This document shows positions 23,120-33,814 of a DNA stretch of 64,000 nucleotides, piece by piece. The translations under genes were made by a program, and so were the position numbers. Origin of the DNA: Sophora flavescens (taxonomy: Eukaryota > Streptophyta > Magnoliopsida > Fabales > Fabaceae); NCBI GenBank assembly GCA_030762895.1, contig CM061062.1, positions 4,239,501 to 4,303,500 of the forward strand. The letters are read 5' to 3'. The notes below the pieces were generated by a model. That model was not told the DNA's origin. It saw nothing but the letters and a program-made list of their open reading frames with translations, and made no database searches. How positions within the stretch are numbered: the first letter of the stretch is position 1; each line of letters begins with the position of its first letter.

Positions 23120-24369
23120 TGAACGCGCTGTCGCCACGCGCCAAAAAGAACGAGCGATTATAAAATAATGCAGTATAGTGCGACAACTCGGATCGTCTCT
23201 CAAGGACTCTTTAGGTGTTGTTATTATTAACAGAAAATTAGTAAAAGTTAGAAATGGGGGTTTTGGATTGAAAACTAAATTAAGAAAACAAAACACTAAA
23301 AACAAAGCAGTTAAAGAGAATAGCAAATAGACAAATGCGATTAACCTACTGTTCTTGGTTTCCCACTATCATTGATTCATGCAAATCCTAAGCAGATACT
23401 AATCCCCTCCCGGTTGTAGCAACAATTAACAAACGAAAACTGCTACTACAGATGTATGTTCCTATTCCCGAAATAACAAACGGGGTTAAGCTCTCATGAA
23501 CAAACGAACATGAATGAACACACGCGAAATAACAAAGCGATTATATATAGGAACATTACATCACCGAGATGAAACAATACCACACCATACATTACTGAAA
23601 TAACAAACAGAAACATACAGCATGGCATTGAAAAGAGAAAAGCAACTAAACATGGAATACAGAACCTCAAGTGTTAACAGAAACCAATTACAGTAGATTA
23701 ATCTAGGAGACTAGTTCTCCATTACAGAAATAAACAATAAACTAAGAGGAAAACAAAAGGCTAACAAGTTCAGAAACTAGCCAAAACTGGCTAATTCTGA
23801 TTATCCCCTTCATTTTTGCCTAAGACTGCTTATATACACGTTTCTGGAGTCAGAGTACTCGCGAGGCGAATTACATGAAAGGTCTGCAACTCTTTGTCTT
23901 CTCGCGAGGCGAGCACACCCTTCGCGAGGCGAACTCTTCAGCTTCCAACTGTTACGCCCGTGGCATTCAACACGCCCAAACCGTGATGGCTTCTGATCTT
24001 CCAAGACTCGCGAGGCGAAGGAATGCTCGTGGGGCGAACTCTTCAGCTTCAGAATTGCCACGGCTGTGATCTTCAACACGGGCAAGCCGTGATCGTCTCT
24101 GACTTTTTTCATGGTTGCAATACTCGCGGGGCGAGAGATTATTCGCGGGGCGAGTGGCTCCAGATTTATTACTTTTTATTAACCTGAAAATAGAAAATAA
24201 AAGTAAATAATTATTCAACTCTAAAACAACTAAATTAACATAAAAACAATTTACAGACTCAAAATACTACTTAAGGACAATCAAGTCTAATTTGGGTAAA
24301 AATGATATAAAATAAGCACAAAGCCAAGGTCTTTACTAGTTATAAAACCAGTCAAACAGAGGCTCATCA
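23120..24369 (-). mobile_element. Right LTR of element D (5' LTR in sense)
   Basis: 1250 bp. TATA box at 23836-23828. Cassettes at about 23856-23870, 23900-23930, 23952-23990, 24006-24036, 24058-24095 and 24122-24155. Near-identical to 19055-20323. Confidence 0.9.
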
Positions 24370-24609
24370 CCAGGCTAGACCATCGTCAGCATTACTCCAA
24401 GCGAAATCCGGATGGTCTCTACTCATATCACCCCAATACTGATTCTGACTCTGATAGTTGTTCTGGGGCACGCTGTCATTATGCCATGGTTCCACATATA
24501 CTTGAGGGAAGTAGAACGGACAACTCCAAGTGTCATGGTTCCCATCACAATATTCGCAACCCGGAAGCATTCCTTCGTGTACCTCGCATACAAAACAAGG
24601 CAAGACCAA
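24370..24609 (-). pseudogene. Element C ORF, 5' part with zinc-knuckle-like motif
   Basis: About 80 codons preceding the D insertion. CEYCDGNHDTWSC (CX2CX3HX4C) resembles the knuckle of the E gag (CKICGMKGHDTMEC) with one residue fewer before His. It continues with VEPWHNDSVPQNNYQSQNQY, comparable to the Asn/Tyr-rich linker after gag knuckles. No ATG opens the frame (the first codon after an in-frame TGA is TTG), so the capsid-coding part has been lost. The frame runs straight into the TGA at the D LTR edge; removing D and one CCAGG would put it in frame with 19054-18138. Confidence 0.7.
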
Positions 24610-24726
24610 GTGGAATCAAAGAAGTAGAGAGATAATGGTAAATAAAAATAAAATTAAAAATAAAAGAAAAATAACTTAACCAAATAATCAAACTTCCCTA
24701 AAATCAGAAAAATTGGTTGTGCCAAT

Positions 24727-24743
24727 CCCCGGCAACGGCGCCA
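24727..24743 (-). other. Primer binding site, tRNA-Asp type (element C)
   Basis: CCCCGGCAACGGCGCCA, a perfect match to the tRNA-Asp 3' end, seven bases inside the right LTR of C. Confidence 0.9.
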
Positions 24744-24749
24744 AAAACT

Positions 24750-26283
24750 TGTTGTTACGCCGGCAAGTGTACCGGGTCGTCGCAAGTAATAAAATAAACA
24801 CGGTAAGTAATTACCGAGGTCGAACTCAGGGATTGGGCTACCAATTCGTCTAATCCGCGGGAAATCCGATACGTTTGGTCAAGTTACAGGAGAGTGGTTG
24901 AGAGAGAGAATAGGATCAAAATTTAATTAACAAATCTAATTAAATAATTAACTAAAAATATGAAAACTAAAATGTCCAAGGTCACAAATCCACCTACCCA
25001 ATATGTACACCCAAGTGATGATGAATTCCTCCCTAAGTTCAATTACAATGTCAACCGGAACCCCTAAATTCTCCTAAATCCACTCTCGTGCTCATTAGGA
25101 CGTATTCAACGATTGGATTAATTACTTACTAGGTCTCATAATCCTAATCTCGAATTTGGTTAATTCTTGTTCCCTATAAGGTTGCACCGATCTCCTACTC
25201 ACTCTCGTGCAATATTCGATCGATGATCCCAATTCAAGTTCTAAACGCGAATCGCTGACTAGGCCTCATCGACGTTAACAAGTCAATCACGCAACACATA
25301 TGATTAACACAATCAAATCAGAATTGGAAAACATTTAATGAGAAAAAGGGAGAAAGACATACATCATATCGAATCTACACTGCCATGGGTGGCTTCATTG
25401 TTCCTTCAGACGAGGGGATTAGTTCCTCATGCTCATAGACAAACAATCGGACATAATCTCCATAAGAAAAAGGGAGACGCAGCTCCAAAGAGAAAAGAAA
25501 TTACCCTAAACGCTACCCTAAACAGTGGAAAACTACTAGGATTCGCGGCCCTCCAAAAGCCCTCCAGCCTCCTCAAGATTGATTCCCAATCTGATCTGCA
25601 ACAGCCTTTAAATAGGATTCCTGATCTGCGCTCGTTCGCGAGGCGAGCAGCCTCTCGCGAAGCGAGAATTAAAATTGGCGCGCTTTCAATTTGAACTCTC
25701 GCGAGGCGAAAGTGTGTTCGCGGGGCGAGTCTTCAATTCTAGGCTGTGACCTTCATAACGGCTGGGCCGTGATGGTCTCTGACTTCCAGGGTCTTCAAAC
25801 TCTCGCGGGGCGAGATGCTTCTCGCGGGGCGAGACTTCAAACCTTAAACTGTCACGGGCGTGGTCTTCATCACGGCTTGTCCGTGATGGTCTCTGTCTTG
25901 CAGGTCTTCATGATTCGCGGGGCGAACATATTCTCGCGTGGCGAGACAGAATTGATGACCTTGCTGTGTTTTATCTGTTCTTCGAGGCTCGCGAGGCGAG
26001 CATCTACTCGCGAGGCGAGTATCTCCGAAGCGCTTTTTCCATTTGCTTCTTGACTTTCCTTGACTCCGGAGCTTCACTTATTGACCAAAAACACCAAAAG
26101 CAACAAAAAGCGTAATTCTATTCAAAATAAGCTAAAAACTACACAAAAGACACAAAACGAGTCAAAGTCCAACTTAGGAACAAAACAAGGCAAATTTGGG
26201 CGAAAACGAGATTGAACTCGAATAATTTGCACAAAAACCACGGTCCATCTAGTTATAAAACTAGATAAGCCGAAGGCTTATCA
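24750..26283 (-). mobile_element. Right LTR of element C (5' LTR in sense)
   Basis: 1534 bp. TATA box at 25614-25605. Cassettes from 25628 to 26022. At 25802-25836 it has two CTCGCGGGGCGAG units where the left LTR has one. The frames at 25338-26077 are shadows of these GC-rich cassettes. Confidence 0.9.
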
Positions 26284-26911
26284 GCTTTCCTTCTTCTTCA
26301 CAGCAACCCCTCTCAGCAACTCCCTACTAGGGTTGAAACCCTAGCCCAGCCAAGCCTCCAAGTGCCTCCAAATGCCTCCTCTAGGTCCAAAACCTAAAAA
26401 CTCTCTAACTATCCAAAAAAACTCTCCGGATTCCACCGCAGAAACGAGAATTTATACTGCTGCTCGTCTGCCAGTGCTGGGCACTGGGCGCCCCACTCCT
26501 GGCGCTGGGTACTGGTTGCACAAAATAAATTCTCGCGAGGCGAGCCCTATATTCGCGACGCGAAACTCTAATTTTTACTCTATCACGACCGTGATGCATA
26601 TCATGGGCAGGCCGTGACAGCTTCTGACTTTTGCCTTCTGCTCTGCTTGATCATGGCCATGATGGTCATCACGGCCAGGCCGTGATGGGCTCTGTTTGGC
26701 TCATATTTTTCACTTTTCAAGCTCTATTTCCTCCAGGCTCCACCATGGCTGATTTTGATCATTTTTACATTAATTCCTGCAAAACAACACCAAGAAACCG
26801 CTTCACCCATTCCAAGGGAAAATCTAATAAAAACCAAATAAAGAATGCCTAATCTATATGCAAAATGCATGCAAAAGAGTACAGAAAATATCATGTTAAA
26901 TCACACTATCA
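26284..26911 (-). mobile_element. Central LTR of element B, right half
   Basis: Continuation of 14549-15265 after element C. TATA box at 26456-26448; GCGC-type cassettes (26470-26515) are fewer than in LTR3. TCACGG-type cassettes at 26583-26685. Ends CACACTATCA at 26911. Confidence 0.88.
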
Positions 26912-28530
26912 AATCACCCCAAGCTTATTCAATTGCTTGTCCTCAAGCAATCACTAAGGCCAATAGAAAAAACAGAACATGGATAGTGAACTAAGAACCC
27001 GAGCAAATAATCCAAGCAATAGGCAATTCAAACAATTTAGCAAGAGACAATCAATTCAAGTCCAATTAGAGGCTTAGGTTCCTTAGACTCATGTTCTCAC
27101 TGATTTGGGCACTCTTTCTCACCTGAAGCTCACCCCAAGCTTGTTCATTTGCTTGGCTCTCTTTTCTCCCTCACTCAAGTGTTTAGGGATATATGACATT
27201 TCACTCAATTTTCCTCAAGGAATGAATCCTACCATAGGCTTGACTATCAACCAATTCTCTACTTTATTAATGAAAACAATTAAGAATCAAGAGGTTTTTT
27301 ATTTGGTTGTAACGTGGCCATGAGATTAATCGTTAGGGGGGGATAACAAGAAAAGGACATTCCAAAAGGCTACATAAACATCAAGCATTGCAAACATGAC
27401 CTTCTAAAATACCTTCTTGGGTTTTCAATTTATTTTTGCACCTTTCTTTTCTTTCTTTTTCTTTTCATTTCTCTTTTCTTTTTGTCATCCCCTTCTCTAC
27501 TTATTTATTTTTTTCTTTTCTTTTTCTTTTATTTGGAGAAGGGGAGATTTTTTTTTTTTTACTCAAGAGAATTATTTTTTTCTGATACTTTTCCCAAACT
27601 TTTTCGACTACCTTTTTACCCTTTTGTAATACTTTAGAAGGTCCCTTATCAAGCATATTTATCCACATATTTCAGGGTACCAAGAAAAGTATTATTTTTT
27701 TCTTTCAGGCTCAAAATTGGGCAACTATATGGTAGCATTTCATCATTCAAAGCTCAGAAGGCTAGAAAAATACCTATTGCCTCAACCATTTTCAAAAATG
27801 TTTTCAAAAATTTTTATGCTTTAAAACGATTTCAAGTCAAGTTCTAGAGAAAACATACCAAGAGGAATAACACTCTAACACAAAGAATGGGGTATAATTT
27901 TGTGAGTACCCCTTTGGCTCAAAATCTCACATTTTAGTAGTTCAACCATCAATGAGAGACACAAATCTACAGAACCATATGCTAATTATCAACTATCCAA
28001 GATTATCTCAAACATTTTCATTTGCAGCCATATCACAAGAATGAAAAAATTGGGTTCAAAAATTCACTATCTCGATTTAATTGGCACTTAGTTCTCACAA
28101 TTGGGTACAAAATCTAAGCAAGGGAAATTTGACCATGTGATTATGCAAAACTATCATGCAAAACTATATGAATGCAACATGAAAAAAATAAAAATAAAAA
28201 TGCAAAATACCCCTACCCCAAGCTTAAAAATTTACATTGTCCCCAATGTAAACAATCAAGTTGGAGATAGGAAAGAAAAATAAAATAAAACAAAAAAAAT
28301 TGGAACGGCTTACCGAGGCGGTAGCGGATGTTGACTTTCATTTCAGTCAGAAACTGCTTGAAAGTTGGGTTGCTTTTTCTTGTCTTCTTGCTCTCCCTTC
28401 CTTCCTTCTTACCCTGAAAAACTTGGCAATTCTCAATTTATTATTTTTCCTCTTGAGCTTCTCAAATTATTCAAGAGGTTAAAATCAAAAACAAAATTAT
28501 TAAGAAAATGAAAACAACTAAAGAGAAGGG
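26912..28530 (-). other. 3' untranslated region of element B, full copy
   Basis: Polypurine tract at 26912-26926, PPT hairpin 26932-26951, T/C-rich plus-strand tract 27424-27600, stop-proximal hairpin 28449-28478. No credible coding frame; short frames at 27105-27629 and 28101-28482 are low-complexity or shadow. Confidence 0.7.
28449..28478 (-). promoter_or_regulatory. Stop-proximal hairpin, element B
   Basis: CCTCTTGA (28449-28456), loop GCTTCTCAAATTAT, TCAAGAGG (28471-28478): 8-bp perfect stem, about 53 bp past the short ORF stop in sense. Confidence 0.8.
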
Positions 28531-28725
28531 TTAAGAAAAGTTGGGTTGCCTCCCAAAGGTTTCCCAATCCTCCTCGGATAAGTCATATATAAGCCTTCCC
28601 GTCATGTAATCAACTTGTGCGGGAGTAACATGATCCATCAAATCCATGCAGTCTCCCAAACACCAGTTGTCCTCCAAAGCGCGACTTGAGGCTTCCTCAT
28701 CAGGTGGATAATAGTGATTGTCCAT
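28531..28725 (-). CDS. Short ORF of element B (64 codons)
   Basis: ATG at 28725 (MDNHYYPPDEEASSRALEDN) to the stop at 28531. Acidic, no recognised domain. It ends DWETFGRQPNFS, and the DNA there carries the GGGAGGCAACCCAA block that in element C encodes ALLGRQPKLG. It may be the last remnant of an ancestral ORF whose 3' end is kept for RNA reasons. Whether it is translated is unknown. Confidence 0.4.
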   Translation of the reverse strand: MDNHYYPPDEEASSRALEDNWCLGDCMDLMDHVTPAQVDYMTGRLIYDLSEEDWETFGRQPNFS

Positions 28726-28853
28726 GAATTTCGTCCACCTGGCACAAACACAACTCAAAACAAAAAGATCAAATATATACAGAAAAATAAAAAAAGAATA
28801 AAAATGTCTAAATTAGTTGCCTCCTCTGTTACTAATGATATTGGCAAAACCAA

Positions 28854-28870
28854 TCCCCGGCAACGGCGCC
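28854..28870 (-). other. Primer binding site, tRNA-Asp type (element B)
   Basis: CCCCGGCAACGGCGCC, perfect to the tRNA-Asp 3' end, followed by AAAAACT and LTR3. Confidence 0.9.
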
Positions 28871-28877
28871 AAAAACT

Positions 28878-30279
28878 TGTTGACGAATCTGGGCAAGTAT
28901 ACCCAGTCGTGCAAGTAATACGGTGGTAAGACCGGTTATCGTATCCACGGGGATTGGATGTCAACTACCAATTCGCAAACTCAGCAACTACCTAGACTAA
29001 ACTATTAATCAAGAGAAAGTAAAACAAACAAAAGAAAAGAAATAAAATCTTTTTGTCTTTTTGGGGACTTTTAACAAACACTTGGAGTGCAGAAAGGATA
29101 TGTTGGGACTAGACTTCACCAAACCTCTAAAACATGTACTATCAGGACTAGATACCTCCCATTCATGCTTCAGATATTAAAATCAATCCACTAAATTACT
29201 CAAACCCCGATTACTCGGATGGCAAGAGCCTAAATCCACTAATAGACCCTAATTCCTTAGGTGGCCTAGATTAATGAATTTGCATTAAGATTAGGGATCA
29301 TGTGATTACTAGTAAACCTAGTTCCATTCCTAGATACAAGGCTTACTAGGTGATTAAATTCAGTTCCGGTTCTGATACGAACGTCCCCATTGCATACCAA
29401 AACACTAATCAAGTCATGGGGGTGCTAGCCACAACAAGCATTAAGCACAGAAAATTAATCACTAATATGAAGACATGAACATAGATTAATCAGTCAAGGC
29501 AAATACATAATAGTAAGTTTGATTACATCTAATCCCAACAAACGGGATTTAACTATTCATAAACAGAGAAAACCAAACCAGAGAAATAGGAGAAGAGGAG
29601 AGGAGAGGCTCCATGGGAGCTTTCCTTCTTCTTCACAGCAACCCCTCTCAGCAACTCCCTACTAGGGTTGAAACCCTAGCCCAGCCAAGCCTCCAAGTGC
29701 CTCCAAATGCCTCCTCTAGGTCCAAAACCTAAAAACTCTCTAACTATCCAAAAAAACTCTCCGGATTCCACCGCAGAAACGAGAATTTATACTGCTGCTC
29801 GTCTGCCAGCGCTGGGCGCTGGCTTCTGGCGCTGGGCGCCCCACTCCTGGGGCTGGGCGCTGGTTTCTGGCGCTGGGCGCTGGTTGCACAAAATAAATTC
29901 TCGCGAGGCGAGCCCTATATTCGCGACGCGAAACTCTAATTTTTACTCTATCACGGCCGTGATGCATATCATGGGCAGGCCGTGACAGCTTCTGACTTTT
30001 GCCTTCTGCTCTGCTTGATCATGGCCGTGATGGTCATCACGGCCAGGTCGTGATGGGCTCTATTTGGCTCATATTTTTCACTTTTCAAGCTCTATTTCCT
30101 CCAGGCTCCACCATGGCTGATTTTGATCATTTTTACATTAATTCCTGCAAAACAACACCAAGAAACCGCTTCACCCGTTCCAAGGGAAAATCTAATAAAA
30201 ACCAAATAAAGAATGCCTAATCTATATGCAAAATGCATGCAAAAGAGTACATAAAATATCATGTAAAATCACACTATCA
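28878..30279 (-). mobile_element. LTR3 of element B (5' LTR in sense)
   Basis: 1402 bp. TATA box at 29791-29783. The GCGCTGGGCGC-type cassettes (29805-29885) are the most numerous of the three LTR copies. One CTCGCGAGGCGAG site (29899-29911); TCACGG cassettes 29950-30055. Right duplicate GGCAC follows at 30280. Confidence 0.9.
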
Positions 30280-30284
30280 GGCAC

Positions 30285-30983
30285 ACAGAAGCAAATTGCT
30301 ACTACAGGTTTGATAAGTCTTATTCAAACTCAAATTGTTCAGCAGACAGTGACAAACAAGGAGCACACAATGCCTTCCTAGCCTCACAAAGCTCTCTTCA
30401 AGATTATGATTGGTACTTTGACAGTGGTGCAAGCAATCATGTGACACACCAAACTGACAAATTCGAGGATCCGGCAAAACATTATGGTAAGAACTCATTA
30501 ATAGTTGGAAGTGGTGAAAAATTGAATATTGTTGCCTCAGGTCCCTCAAAACTAAACTCACTTAACTTACATGATGTCTTATATGTGCCCAACATTACCA
30601 AAAACCTATTAAGTGTGTCGAAATTAACTGCTGACAATAACATTCTGGTTGAGTTTGATGCAAATTGTTGCTTTGTGAAGGACAAGTTGACAGGGAAGGC
30701 AATTCCAAGAGGGACACTTAAAGATGGCTTGTATCAGCTCTCAATGACTGAAAGGGACCCGTGTGCTTATGTATCTGTCAAGGAGAGCTGGCATAGAAGG
30801 CTTGGTCATCCAAATAATAAAGTCCTAGATAGAGTCTTGAAAAGTTGTAATGTCAAACTATCACCTAGTAATCATTTTAACTTTTGTGAGGCTTGTCAAT
30901 ATGGCAAAATGCATTTTTTACCCTTAAAAACCTCTTCCTTTCATGCTAAGGAAATTCCTGAATTAGGTCATACTGATGTCTAG
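30285..30983 (+). pseudogene. pol: Copia1 protease and pre-integrase region
   Basis: Resumes Copia1 after element B with the rest of the zinc knuckle. The copia protease motif DWYFDSGASNHVTH is visible near 30413-30454, and LYVPNITKNLLSVSKL follows. The GAG-pre-integrase His/Cys domain reads WHRRLGHPNNKVL ... CEACQYGKMH. The frame stops at TAG 30981-30983, where copia integrases usually continue with a Trp codon (DVWGP), so a single G-to-A change explains it. Confidence 0.85.
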
Positions 30984-31922
30984 GGGCCTGCACCAGTAAC
31001 ATATCCTTCGGGTTTCAAATATTATGTTCACTTCCTTGATGACTTTAGTAGATTTACCTGGATTTATCCTCTGAAACAGAAATCAAATACTGCACAAGCT
31101 TTTACCCGGTTTAAAAACATGGCAGAAAATCTGTTCAACAAGACAATTAAGACAATCCAATGTGATGGTGGTGGTGAATATAAGGCTGTGCAAAACCATG
31201 CAATAGAAGCAGGGATACAATTCAGAATGTCATGCCCTTACACATCACAACAAAATGGTAGGGCTGAGAGAAAACACAGACATATTACTGAATTTGGCTT
31301 GACATTACTAGCACAAGCCAAAATGCCTTTACACTATTGGTGGGAAGCTTTCTCCACAAAGCTTTATCTCATAAACAGACTGCCCTCTCTAGTCACTCAA
31401 AATGAAAGTCCTTACTCACTGCTCTTTAGAAAGGAACCTGACTACAGCTCCCTAAAACCCTTTGGGTGTGCTTGCTATCCCTGTCTCAAGCCCTATAATC
31501 AGCACAAACTGCAATTCCACACAACCAGATGTGTGTTCTTGGGCTATAGTAACTCCCACAAAGGATACAAATGCATAAACTCTCATGGAAGAATCTTCAC
31601 TTCAAGACATGTTGCCTTCAACGAAGAACATTTTCCATTCCATGATGGCTTTCTCAATACAAGAAGTCCCTTGAAAACACTAACTGAAAGTCCATCTGCC
31701 TCTTTTTCTTTGCCTACTGCAGGTAACTCACATACTGGAGAAGCAACATCTTCAGATGACAACAATCCTGATGTCGAACAAGAACTAGCCAGTCCAACTG
31801 GAAGTGCTGCAGTCAATCTGAGTAGAGATCAAGATGCAAATGATTCAACAAGGAACATTCCAATTTCTCATGACACTGATCCCACAGAAACAGTTGCTGA
31901 AGCTCCCCAAGACCTTGCTTAA
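30984..31922 (+). pseudogene. int: Copia1 integrase
   Basis: Copia-type DDE integrase. FLDDFSRFTWIYPL holds the first Asp, TIQCDGGGEYKA the second, and SQQNGRAERKHRHI the Glu. FGCACYPCLKPYNQHKL and TRCVFLGYSNSHKGYKC are the usual downstream segments. The part before Met 31119 is open and belongs to the gene. The frame ends at TAA 31920-31922 in the linker before RT, a premature stop. Confidence 0.85.
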
Positions 31923-31945
31923 CCAAGCACAGCCATCAACACTCA

Positions 31946-33590
31946 TTGGACCAGGAGCAAGGCTGGAATTCACAAGCCAAAGCAGCCATATGTTGGGTTA
32001 GTAAAACTCGCACAAATGAGAAGGAACCGAGAAAATGTCACGAAGCATTCACAAGACCGCAGTGGAAAGAAGCTATGGATAATGAGTATCAGGCACTCAT
32101 GTCAAATCAAACCTGGGTTTTAATTGGTACCATATCAAGGCCAAGAAAACATCATTGATTCTAAATGGGTCTTCAAGACCAAGTACAAAGCAGATGGGAC
32201 AATTGAAAGGAGAAAGGCAAGATTAATTGCAAAAGGATTTCAACAAACATCTGGATTGGATTATGAAGAGACCTTCAATCCAGTTGTCAAGGCCAGTACA
32301 GTTCGAACCATACTCTCAATTGCAGTGCATCTCAATTGGGAGGTCAAACAGCTGGACATAAACAATGCATTCCTTAATGGCTACCTCAAAGAAACTGTGT
32401 TTATGCATCAACCAGAGGGATTTGTAGACTCAACTAAACCTGAACATGTCTGCAAGTTATCTAAGGCAATCTATGGATTGAAACAGGCCCCAGGATCCTG
32501 GTTTGACAGCCTCAAAAATGCCTTACTCAGCTGGGGTTTCAAGAACACAAAAAGTCATTCCTCACTCTTCACTCTAAGAGGTACATATCACATTACCTTT
32601 CTACTTATATATGTGGATGATATGATTGTCACAGGGAACAACACCAAATTTTTAGAATCCTTCATCAAACAACTCAATGTTGTGTTTTCCCTTAAGGACC
32701 TTGGTCCACTGCACTACTTCTTAGGCATAGAAGTTCAAAGAGATGCATCTGGTATGTACTTGAAGCAATCGAAATACATAGGAGACATCCTGAGAAAATT
32801 CAAAATGGAAAATGCTTCATCTTGTCCAACACCTATGGTAACTGGCAAGCAATTTACAGCTGAAGGGGAGAAGTTAAAAGACCCAACCGTGTTCAGACAA
32901 GCTATAGGAGCATTGCAATACTTAACAAACACAAGGCCTGACATAGCATTCTCAGTTAACAAGCTCAGCCAATTCATGAGCTCTCCCACTATAGATCACT
33001 GGCAAGGCATCAAAAGAATATTGAGATATCTTCAAGGTACCATCCAACACTGCCTACACATTAAACCATCCACTGACTTGGACTTAACAGGCTTCTCAGA
33101 TGTAGATTGGGCCACAAGTGTGGACGATAGAAATTCCATGGCAGGTCAATGTGTCTTCCTCGGTGAAACACTTGTTTCTTGGTCCTCAAGGAAGCAAAAT
33201 GTAGTCTCAAGATCTAGTACAAAGTCAGAATATAGAGCCCTGGTTGACTTAGCTGCCGAAATAGCATGGACTCGTTCACTCCTTGATGAGCTGAGAGTCC
33301 CTCTGCCAAGAAAACCAACACTGTGGTGTGATAACTTGAGTGCCAAGGCATTAGCTTCAAATCCAGTTATGCATGCTCGATCCAAACACATTGAAATTGA
33401 TGTGCACTACATCAGAGACCAAGTGCTGCAAAATGAGATTGTTGTGGCCTATGTTCCATCAGCTGATCAAATTGCTGACTGCCTCACTAAAGCATTAACT
33501 CACACACGATTCAACCAACTCAAAGACAAACTTGGGGTGACTCTCTCACCCATCAGTTTGAAGGGGGGAATTAGAGACAAGATCCCTTAA
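31946..33590 (+). pseudogene. pol: Copia1 reverse transcriptase and RNase H
   Basis: The linker frame (31946-32158) and main frame (32124-33590) are offset, so a frameshift lies near 32125-32150. RT landmarks: ARLIAKGFQQTSGLDYEETF, QLDINNAFLNGYL, AIYGLKQAPGSWF and the catalytic LIYVDDMIVTG. RNase H landmarks: GFSDVDWA, SRSSTKSEYRAL and LWCDNLSAKALASNP, ending ADQIADCLTKAL. The frame runs through the polypurine tract and its stop lies inside the 3' LTR (33588-33590). Confidence 0.9.
33559..33568 (+). other. Polypurine tract of Copia1
   Basis: TGAAGGGGGG abuts the start of the 3' LTR (AATTAGAGAC), the expected plus-strand priming site. Confidence 0.8.
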
Positions 33591-33809
33591 TGTGTGGATC
33601 CAATGATTTGCCTTGACACTGTCAATCATTATAATTAGTCTAATTACCAATCAATGGCTGTCAGCATTATTTGTTGCCTTATTTGCTTGTAGTATCTTAA
33701 TGCTAGCCTTAATCATAGGATCATGTATTGCTAGCATTTGCTATATATGTACACTGTAATCATCAGATTAAATATGTCATTCTTTACCTCTCATTACATT
33801 TTTCTAACT
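33569..33809 (+). mobile_element. 3' LTR of Copia1
   Basis: 241 bp, about five differences from 10604-10844. Followed by the TGTTC duplicate at 33810-33814. Confidence 0.88.
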
Positions 33810-33814
33810 TGTTC

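Larger units (their letters stand above)
19055..24369 (-). mobile_element. Element D: non-autonomous retrotransposon with an orphan ORF
   Basis: Minus-strand element inserted in the C reading frame, with perfect CCAGG duplicates at 19050-19054 and 24370-24374. LTRs 19055-20323 and 23120-24369 differ by only a handful of substitutions plus one cassette copy, making it the youngest layer. The LTR opening (GCGCTGTCGC, GCGCCAAAAAG, AGTGCGACAACTCGGAT) is homologous to LTR G. Inside are a tRNA-Asp primer site, one ORF of about 415 codons with a single nonsense codon, and a G-like 3' untranslated region. Confidence 0.9.
15266..26283 (-). mobile_element. Element C: non-autonomous Athila-like retrotransposon with gag-derived ORF
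   Basis: Minus-strand element inserted in the central LTR of B, with duplicates ACTTT (15261-15265) and GCTTT (26284-26288). LTRs are 15266-16778 and 24750-26283. It has a perfect tRNA-Asp primer site, a polypurine tract next to the left LTR, and one reading frame of about 385 codons now split by element D. There is no RT or integrase. Its 3' untranslated region is clearly homologous to those of D and G. Confidence 0.88.
11721..30279 (-). mobile_element. Element B: non-autonomous Athila-like retrotransposon with three LTR copies
   Basis: Minus-strand element flanked by GGCAC duplicates at 11716-11720 and 30280-30284. Plus-strand order: LTR1 (11721-13109), a 3' internal fragment (13110-14052), an inverted LTR fragment (about 14053-14548), a second LTR (14549-15265 plus 26289-26911, split by element C), a full internal region (26912-28877), and LTR3 (28878-30279). 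The internal region is about 2 kb and encodes only one short frame; there is no gag, RT or integrase. A single outer duplication with a shared central LTR looks like a tandem dimer that later lost most of one internal region. Confidence 0.8.
10604..33809 (+). mobile_element. Copia1: Ty1/copia retrotransposon, host of a four-level nest
   Basis: Plus-strand element with 241-bp LTRs, an initiator-Met primer site, gag, protease, integrase, RT and RNase H in copia order. TGTTC duplicates flank it at 10599-10603 and 33810-33814. Element B is inserted at 11721-30279, leaving about 4.6 kb of Copia1 sequence. Short LTRs and compact gag-pol suggest the Ale/Retrofit group, but this was not tested. Several nonsense codons show it is dead: 11151 and about 11220 in gag, 30981 before integrase, and 31920. 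The two LTRs differ at about five positions (near 2 percent). Confidence 0.9.
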
